Positions 21,666 to 26,478 of a stretch of 26,478 bases of DNA are shown piece after piece. Below the pieces are notes generated by a model. It was given only the letters and a program-made list of their open reading frames with translations, was not told the origin of the DNA and ran no database searches. The position numbers and the translations under genes were made by a program. The stretch spans positions 1 through 26,478 of the forward strand of contig CALFJE010000053.1 in assembly GCA_937877545.1 (NCBI GenBank), given 5' to 3'. The stretch comes from an uncultured Selenomonadales bacterium. GTDB taxonomy: Bacteria > Bacillota > Negativicutes > Selenomonadales > Selenomonadaceae. Numbering within the stretch: the first letter of the stretch is position 1; each line of letters opens with the position of its first letter.

Positions 21666-22481
21666 ATGGATGTATCGAAACTCAAGAATCGCAATTTCAA
21701 AACGCAGGAGGAGCTGACGCAAGCACTGCAGACGCTTTTCATTGAAGACAAAATCGAATACACGCGGCAACGCGGCACTTCAGAACTTTTCCCGATTATC
21801 GACGCCGAGCAGTGGGTTTTCTTGACGGATTGCATAAAGGAGGCGGGTTCCGTTCACGATTATTTTTTCCAGGACATGTGGGCGGCACGTGAAATTTATC
21901 GTTCGGGCGTCAAACACGTTTTCGACATCGGTTCGCGCATGGACGGCTACATTGCGCATCTTTTGGCTATGGAGGTGCAAGTCACTCTGCTTGACATTCG
22001 CCCGTTCCCGCACAAGGTCGAGGGCATTGATTTTATTCAGACCGACGCCATGGATATGAGCAATATTCCCGACGATTCGATTGAAACGCTCTCGTCGCTG
22101 TGTGCATTGGAACATTTCGGACTCGGACGCTACGGCGACCCAATCAACTACGACGGCTGGAAGAAGGCTCTGCACGCGATTAAGCGCAAGCTCAAAGTCG
22201 GCGGCACGCTTTACTTATCGGTTCCCGTCGGCAACGCAGACCGTCTTCAATTCAACGCGCACAGGGTTTTCCGCCCAATGACGATTATCAACGAATTGAC
22301 GCCCGAACTTACTTTGCACGAGTTCAGCTACATCGACGTTCCGAATACACGAATAGTCACTTGCTTGAAGGGCGGCGCGGATATTTCCGTCATTGACTAC
22401 GCAACGAAAAATTTGCTCGGAAAACGTTTCACGGGCTTGTTCACGTTCAAGAAGCTTTTTATAACACCCCCCATACGCTAA
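21666..22481 (+). CDS. DUF268-type SAM-dependent methyltransferase-like protein
   Basis: A 271-residue soluble protein. A Rossmann-type core shows HVFDIGSRMDGYIAHLL (motif I), VTLLDIRPF (acidic loop), FIQTDAMDMSNIPDDSIETLSSLCALEHFGLGRYGDPI, then KRKLKVGGTLYLSVPVG. The long ALEHFGLGRYGD segment is what I associate with DUF268. Substrate unknown; relatives often lie near surface-polysaccharide genes. The start ATG 21666 has GAGG 8 nt upstream. It is probably co-transcribed with the preceding hybrid kinase. No clear terminator follows it. Confidence 0.75.
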   Translation: MDVSKLKNRNFKTQEELTQALQTLFIEDKIEYTRQRGTSELFPIIDAEQWVFLTDCIKEAGSVHDYFFQDMWAAREIYRSGVKHVFDIGSRMDGYIAHLLAMEVQVTLLDIRPFPHKVEGIDFIQTDAMDMSNIPDDSIETLSSLCALEHFGLGRYGDPINYDGWKKALHAIKRKLKVGGTLYLSVPVGNADRLQFNAHRVFRPMTIINELTPELTLHEFSYIDVPNTRIVTCLKGGADISVIDYATKNLLGKRFTGLFTFKKLFITPPIR

Positions 22482-22523
22482 GATAATATTCGTTTTGGTT
22501 ATGATAAAAGTTGAGGTGATTCT

Positions 22524-23657
22524 GTGGCTGACGTTCGCAAATCAAATTCAAACAGCGGGAAGAAATTTTGGACGAGCGACATGGAGGCGATTATCGCGAT
22601 AATGGTCGTGCTGTTGATTTTGGGCACGATTAACGTATTCAGCTCAAGCTTTATCTTCGCAGAGGCGGAGTTCGATTCGCCTTACTTTTTTTTGAAACGC
22701 CATGTCGCAAACATAGTGGCGGGGCTGGCGGCGTTCGGCGTCTGCTTCCACTTCGATTATCACGTATGGCGGCGGTGGATTGTTATAATTTTGATATTCA
22801 CGGTCGCCGCGTTGATATTGGTGTTGTTTATCGGTCCGTCGGTGAACGGGGCGCGGCGGTGGTTGCCGCTGGGCATAACGCAATTTCAGCCGGCGGAGTT
22901 GGCAAAGCTCGTGTCAATCATGATAGCGGCGGCGTACATCTCGGTAAAAATCAAGCTGGGGCAGGAGCTGAGCTACTGGACGTTGCAAATGGGGATAATC
23001 GCGTTTATCGCGGGCTTGACGGAGCTGGAGCCGGATTTGGGCACGGCAACGATAATTTTCGGCATACCGCTGGCAATGCTGATTACATCGGGCTTGAGCC
23101 GCAAAAAGGTCTTGCAACTGCTGGGCATGGCGGTCGCGGGCGCGGCAATTTTGATTATCCGCGAACCGTATCGCCTCGAACGTCTTAAGATAACTTACGA
23201 TCCGTGGTCGGACGCGCAGGACTACGGCTATCAGACGGTGCAGTCGCTTTCGGCTATCGGGTCGGGCGAATTGACGGGCATGGGGCTGGGCGTCGGCGTC
23301 AGCAAATATGATTATCTGCCCGAAGCTCACACGGATTTTGCCTTCGCGATATTCTGTCAGGAGAACGGATTTTTGGGCGCGATATTCGTCTTCCTGTTAT
23401 TCTCGGCGTTCGCGGTGTACGCGGCTCGCATTGCCAACAAAGCTCAAGACGAATACGGGCAAGTCCTGTCAATGGGGATAATCCTTTTGGTCGTCGGGCA
23501 AGCAATAGCGAATCTGCTCATGGTCGGCGGCATGACGCCCGTCGTCGGCGTCCCGTTGCCCTTCATAAGCTACGGCGGCACCTCGCTGATTGTGACAATG
23601 GCGGCGATTGGTATCCTCGTCAACATCGGCAAACAGGGCGATACAGGGGGCGGCTGA
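22524..23657 (+). CDS. ftsW: SEDS-family peptidoglycan glycosyltransferase (FtsW/RodA/SpoVE)
   Basis: A 377-residue polytopic membrane protein that polymerises lipid II into glycan strands with a partner class B PBP. The SEDS hallmarks are all present: NGARRWLPLG..QFQPAELAKL, LEPDLGT with the conserved Asp, LPEAHTDFAFAIFCQENGFLGA, and PVVGVPLPFISYGGTSL near the C-terminus. Hydrophobicity fits about ten helices. The FtsW/SpoVE branch is more likely than RodA from the PVVGVPLPFISYGG segment, but paralogue identity is not certain. The start GTG 22524 has GAGG 7 nt upstream. A TATGAT at 22500-22505 might be a -10, but no -35 is evident. Confidence 0.9.
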   Translation: MADVRKSNSNSGKKFWTSDMEAIIAIMVVLLILGTINVFSSSFIFAEAEFDSPYFFLKRHVANIVAGLAAFGVCFHFDYHVWRRWIVIILIFTVAALILVLFIGPSVNGARRWLPLGITQFQPAELAKLVSIMIAAAYISVKIKLGQELSYWTLQMGIIAFIAGLTELEPDLGTATIIFGIPLAMLITSGLSRKKVLQLLGMAVAGAAILIIREPYRLERLKITYDPWSDAQDYGYQTVQSLSAIGSGELTGMGLGVGVSKYDYLPEAHTDFAFAIFCQENGFLGAIFVFLLFSAFAVYAARIANKAQDEYGQVLSMGIILLVVGQAIANLLMVGGMTPVVGVPLPFISYGGTSLIVTMAAIGILVNIGKQGDTGGG

Positions 23658-23686
23658 TTCGCGGGGCTTTATTTTTTGAACATGTA

Positions 23687-23695
23687 TGGTATAAT
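23687..23695 (+). promoter_or_regulatory. Extended -10 promoter for alaS
   Basis: TGG-TATAAT (23687-23695) is a perfect extended -10 element; the -35 region is poor, as is usual for this class. The start would be near 23702, only about 18 nt before the alaS codon, so the leader is too short for a T-box or other riboswitch. Confidence 0.65.
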
Positions 23696-23719
23696 TCGGC
23701 GGCAAAGGAGGCAGATATT

Positions 23720-26335
23720 TTGAAATACATGACAGGCAAAGAGATAGCGGCGGCGTGGCTGAAATTCTTCGAGAGCAAGGGGCATTTGGTTATGCCGAGC
23801 TTTTCGCTGATACCCGAAAACGACCCGACGCTTTTGATGATAGGTGCAGGCATGGCACCGTTGAAGCCGTTTTTCACGGGCAAGCTCAAGCCGCCGTGTC
23901 CCCGCGTGACGACGAATCAACGTTGCGTGCGCACGGGCGATATAGAAAACGTCGGCAGGACGGCGCGGCACCATACGGCGTTCATGATGCTGGGCAATTT
24001 TTCGTTCGGCGACTACTTCAAGGAAAGCGCAATTCCTTGGGCGTGGGAATTCCTAACGGACGTTTGCGGTTTGCCGAGGGAAAAGCTTTGGGTGTCGATA
24101 TATCCCAACGACGACGAGGCGGAGCAAATTTGGCTCAAGCAACCCGGATTGAATCCCGCGCATATCGTGCGGCTGGAGGATAATTTCTGGGAGATAGGTC
24201 CCGGACCGTGCGGACCCGATTCGGAGATTTATATCGACCTGGGCGAGGAGCGCGGTTGCGGCAAGGAGACTTGTGCGCCCGGTTGCGATTGCGACCGTTA
24301 CCTTGAAATTTGGAACCTCGTCTTTACACAGTTCGACCGCACCGAGGACGGGCAATATAAGCCGCTGGAGCATAAAAATATCGATACGGGTTGCGGGCTT
24401 GAGCGATTGGCAAGCGTCCTGCAACGCAAGAATTCCAACTTTGAGACGGATTTGCTGTTCCCGATAATCGAATACGTGGAGCGAATCAGCGGGCTGAAAT
24501 ACGGCGCGGACGCCAAACGCGATATTTCCATGAAAGTTATCGCCGACCATGCGCGGTCTATGGCGTTCATGATTATGGATAAAATTCTGCCGTCGAACGA
24601 GGGGCGCGGCTACGTCCTGCGTCGAATCTTGCGGCGTGCGATACGTCACGGGCGAATGCTCGGCATAAAGGACGCCTTCCTTGAGGGCGCGATAGGCACG
24701 GTGGCGAAAATTTACGGCGATATGCCCGACTTCGAGGAGCTTGCCCGCAACGTCAACTATATCAAAAAGGTCGTGCGCTTGGAGGAAGACAGATTCGCCG
24801 CGACGCTTGCGCAGGGCATGGAGGTTTTGACGCGTGAGATTGACGCCGCCAAAGCTTCGGGCAAGTCCGAACTCGACGGCGAAATTTGTTTCAAGCTTTA
24901 TGACACGTTCGGCTTCCCCTACGAATTGACGGAGGAGATTTTGGCGGAGAATGCCCTCGCGCCCGATAAAGCCGGTTTCGATAAGGCAATGCAGGCGCAA
25001 CGTCAACGCGCCCGCGCCGCTCGTGCCGCCAACGAACGCCTGGACGTGCCCGACCTGCTCAACGTCGACACCGAGCACCTTAAGCACGACGAGACTTGTA
25101 CCGCCTCTAAGGTCTTCGCAATTTGGAAGGACGGCAAGCTGGTTGACGAACTGCGCGACGGCGACGAGGCGGGCATTATCCTTGAGAATACGCCCTTTTA
25201 CGCGGAGGGCGGCGGGCAAGTCGGCGACGAGGGCTGGCTTTTCGGCGAATTCGGCAAGATTAAGGTCGCCAACGCCAAGAAACTCCCCGACGGCACGATT
25301 TATCACGAGGCTTACGTCGAGGAGGGGCAAATCAAGGTCGGCGACGCGGTTGAAATTAAAATCGACGCGGACAAGAAACTTTCCTCTGCGCGGAACCACA
25401 CGGCTACGCATTTGCTCCAAGCGGCTCTTAAAAAAGTCGTCGGCAACCAAGTCAATCAGGCAGGCTCCTTGGTGACGCCCGAACGTTTGCGCTTCGACTT
25501 TTCCAACTTCGAGCCGGTGACGCCTCAACAGCTTGCCGACGTGGAGGAGCTGGTCAACGAGGAGATTCTTAAGGGCGTCGACGTTGACATTCGCCAAATG
25601 CCGATAGCCGACGCCAAAAAGTTGGGCGCGATGGCTCTGTTCGGCGAAAAGTACGGCGATATTGTTCGCGTGGTCAGCGTGGAGGATTTCAGTTGCGAAC
25701 TTTGCGGCGGCTCGCACGTCAAGAACGTCGGGCAAATCGGCAGGTTTAAGATTGTCAGCGAGGGCGGCATAGCGGCGGGCGTCCGTCGTATCGAGGCGGT
25801 CACGGGTCGTGCGGCGATTAAAGACGCCACTCATCAAGCCGAGCTGTTGAATCAGACTGCCGCGCTGTTGAAAGTCCGCGCAGAGGATTTGCCCGCGCAG
25901 ATTGAAAAGCTCCTCGCCGAGGATAAGGCAATGCGCAAGCAACTTGACGAAGTTCAAAAGCTCCGCGAACGCGCCGAGGCTCAAAAGCTGTTGGTGGGCG
26001 TGGAGGAAATTGGCGGCTTGAAGTACCTTAAAGGCGTGGTGCAAGCCAAGACGCCCGACGACCTGCGCGGAATGGCGGATTTCCTAATCGACAAGCTCGA
26101 CGGCGGCGTATTGGTACTTGCGGCGGTCAATGACGGAAAAGTTTCGCTGGTCGTCAAGGCGGACAAAAAGGCTGTCGCGGCGGGCGTCCACGCGGGCAAA
26201 ATCGTCAAGGAGGTCTCAAAGTTCGTAGGCGGAGGAGGAGGAGGTCGCCCCGATATGGCTCAAGCCGGCGGCAAAAATCCCGACGGTATACCCAAAATGT
26301 TCGACGCGGCTAAAAATATTCTCGCCAAGATTTAA
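23720..26335 (+). CDS. alaS: Alanine--tRNA ligase
   Basis: Charges tRNA-Ala with alanine and edits Ser/Gly mischarging. The 871 residues are full length. The class II catalytic domain has RTGDIENVGRTARHHTAFMM and GNFSFGDYFKESAI. The editing domain zinc ligands are His560 and His564 (HTATH) and Cys662 and His666 (CGGSH). A coiled segment (KAMRKQLDEVQKLRERAEAQK) is followed by the C-Ala domain with the glycine run and RPDMAQAGGKNPDG. The start TTG 23720 is chosen over ATG 23729 because AAAGGAGG lies exactly 8 nt upstream. It is monocistronic between its own promoter and a terminator. Confidence 0.97.
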   Translation: MKYMTGKEIAAAWLKFFESKGHLVMPSFSLIPENDPTLLMIGAGMAPLKPFFTGKLKPPCPRVTTNQRCVRTGDIENVGRTARHHTAFMMLGNFSFGDYFKESAIPWAWEFLTDVCGLPREKLWVSIYPNDDEAEQIWLKQPGLNPAHIVRLEDNFWEIGPGPCGPDSEIYIDLGEERGCGKETCAPGCDCDRYLEIWNLVFTQFDRTEDGQYKPLEHKNIDTGCGLERLASVLQRKNSNFETDLLFPIIEYVERISGLKYGADAKRDISMKVIADHARSMAFMIMDKILPSNEGRGYVLRRILRRAIRHGRMLGIKDAFLEGAIGTVAKIYGDMPDFEELARNVNYIKKVVRLEEDRFAATLAQGMEVLTREIDAAKASGKSELDGEICFKLYDTFGFPYELTEEILAENALAPDKAGFDKAMQAQRQRARAARAANERLDVPDLLNVDTEHLKHDETCTASKVFAIWKDGKLVDELRDGDEAGIILENTPFYAEGGGQVGDEGWLFGEFGKIKVANAKKLPDGTIYHEAYVEEGQIKVGDAVEIKIDADKKLSSARNHTATHLLQAALKKVVGNQVNQAGSLVTPERLRFDFSNFEPVTPQQLADVEELVNEEILKGVDVDIRQMPIADAKKLGAMALFGEKYGDIVRVVSVEDFSCELCGGSHVKNVGQIGRFKIVSEGGIAAGVRRIEAVTGRAAIKDATHQAELLNQTAALLKVRAEDLPAQIEKLLAEDKAMRKQLDEVQKLRERAEAQKLLVGVEEIGGLKYLKGVVQAKTPDDLRGMADFLIDKLDGGVLVLAAVNDGKVSLVVKADKKAVAAGVHAGKIVKEVSKFVGGGGGGRPDMAQAGGKNPDGIPKMFDAAKNILAKI

Positions 26336-26346
26336 AATAAAAACAG

Positions 26347-26379
26347 CCCCCGACGGTCGATTGACTATCGGGGTTTTTT
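26347..26379. terminator. Bidirectional intrinsic terminator
   Basis: CCCCGA (26348-26353) pairs with TCGGGG (26368-26373). After one mismatch an inner GGTC/GACT extends the stem. TTTTTT follows on the plus strand, and the preceding A-rich stretch gives a U-run on the minus strand. It separates convergent alaS and the partial gene at the right edge. Confidence 0.88.
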
Positions 26380-26392
26380 GTTGCCGAGGAAT

Positions 26393-26478
26393 TTATTGCC
26401 AAGCTTTAGTTACGTGATTGAAGCGGAAGGATTTGCCGTCTGCAAGTACGATATTCGCGCTGACCGCCTCCGAGCTTT
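26393..26478 (-). CDS. 3' end of an unrecognised minus-strand gene (partial)
   Basis: Of the three minus-strand frames, only this one is open across the whole edge until TAA 26393-26395. It gives 27 protein-like residues ending VLADGKSFRFNHVTKAWQ. It faces the bidirectional terminator, as a real convergent gene would. The DGK-F end resembles the end of the small secreted protein at 8402-8890 (VDGKRF), so it may be a relative; this is a weak inference. Confidence 0.5.
   Translation of the reverse strand, partial: SSEAVSANIVLADGKSFRFNHVTKAWQ

Larger units (their letters stand above)
1021..25903. repeat. Dispersed 11-bp word AATCTGCGCGG (11 exact copies)
   Basis: Exact copies on plus are at 1021, 3643, 3682, 7307 and 18553. 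Exact copies on minus (complement CCGCGCAGATT) start at 2082, 2599, 3398, 6730, 6858 and 25893. Further copies of the 8-base core CTGCGCGG or its complement lie near 2198, 2846, 4461, 7395, 7976, 10696, 13421, 13957, 14678, 14942, 16082, 17958, 20971, 25386, 25876 and 26063. The coordinates span the first to last exact copy, not a continuous element. Copies are in several codon frames and on both strands. Confidence 0.75.

Noticed and set aside
23658..23719. T-box or other riboswitch ahead of alaS
   Set aside because: The extended -10 at 23687-23695 leaves a leader of only about 18 nt, and the whole gap is 62 bp, too short for a T-box.
1021..25903. Chi-like strand-biased recombination signal as the explanation for AATCTGCGCGG
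   Set aside because: Copies are nearly even on the two strands within one window, whereas Chi-type signals are usually skewed along a replichore; the window is short, so this is only a lean, not proof.
24053..26044. A 663-codon open frame on the minus strand opposite alaS
   Set aside because: It is fully antisense to a textbook alaS with all zinc-site and catalytic motifs. It has low-complexity composition, no recognisable domain and no ribosome site; GC-rich codon use makes such shadow frames long.

Overview
The window reads as chromosome of a Gram-negative-type Firmicute (class Negativicutes, Selenomonas/Phascolarctobacterium-like, probably rumen or gut). Three things point there: a Firmicutes housekeeping cluster (Asp23/AmaP/DUF2273, nusB, ispA, dxs, tlyA, nadK); a PTP-like (cysteine) phytase of the kind best known from Selenomonas and relatives; and a classical autotransporter with an outer-membrane beta-barrel, which requires an outer membrane. 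Shine-Dalgarno sites are strong (GGAGG or GAGGTGATT, mostly 7-9 nt spacing) and TTG start codons are unusually common.

Layout. Positions 1-71 hold the 3' end of an unrecognised plus-strand gene, followed by a bidirectional terminator. From about 12.1 kb down to 0.13 kb the minus strand carries one almost gap-free run of 15 genes: asp23, amaP, an amaP-like soluble paralogue, DUF2273, nusB, ispA, a small secreted protein, dxs, tlyA, nadK, a SAM methyltransferase, a tandem-repeat protein of unknown function, a secreted cysteine phytase, a secreted transglutaminase-like protein and a MurP-type PTS permease. The front half is cell-envelope stress, transcription, isoprenoid, rRNA-modification and NADP supply. 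The back half is an accessory tail, with secreted hydrolytic/scavenging functions and a sugar PTS, coupled by overlaps of 1-4 nt.

Divergent from that run is a DXD-type glycosyltransferase (plus), convergent with and overlapping a secreted CAP-domain protein (minus). Then come a 1038-residue autotransporter with a degenerate metalloprotease-like motif, about 270 bp of hairpin-rich non-coding DNA, an OmpR-type response regulator overlapping a kinase gene that lacks its sensor, membrane and HAMP parts, a large membrane hybrid histidine kinase with two receiver domains, a DUF268-type methyltransferase, a SEDS-family FtsW/RodA protein and alaS. A bidirectional terminator separates alaS from a convergent partial gene at the right edge.

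The most striking unexplained signal is not a gene. The 11-mer AATCTGCGCGG (or its complement) occurs 11 times, and its core CTGCGCGG about 27 times, on both strands, in several reading frames and once in a promoter region. That pattern resembles a DNA-uptake-type or other genome-organising word. Counts were made by eye and need a computed check. No tRNA, rRNA, CRISPR array, insertion sequence or prophage gene was seen.
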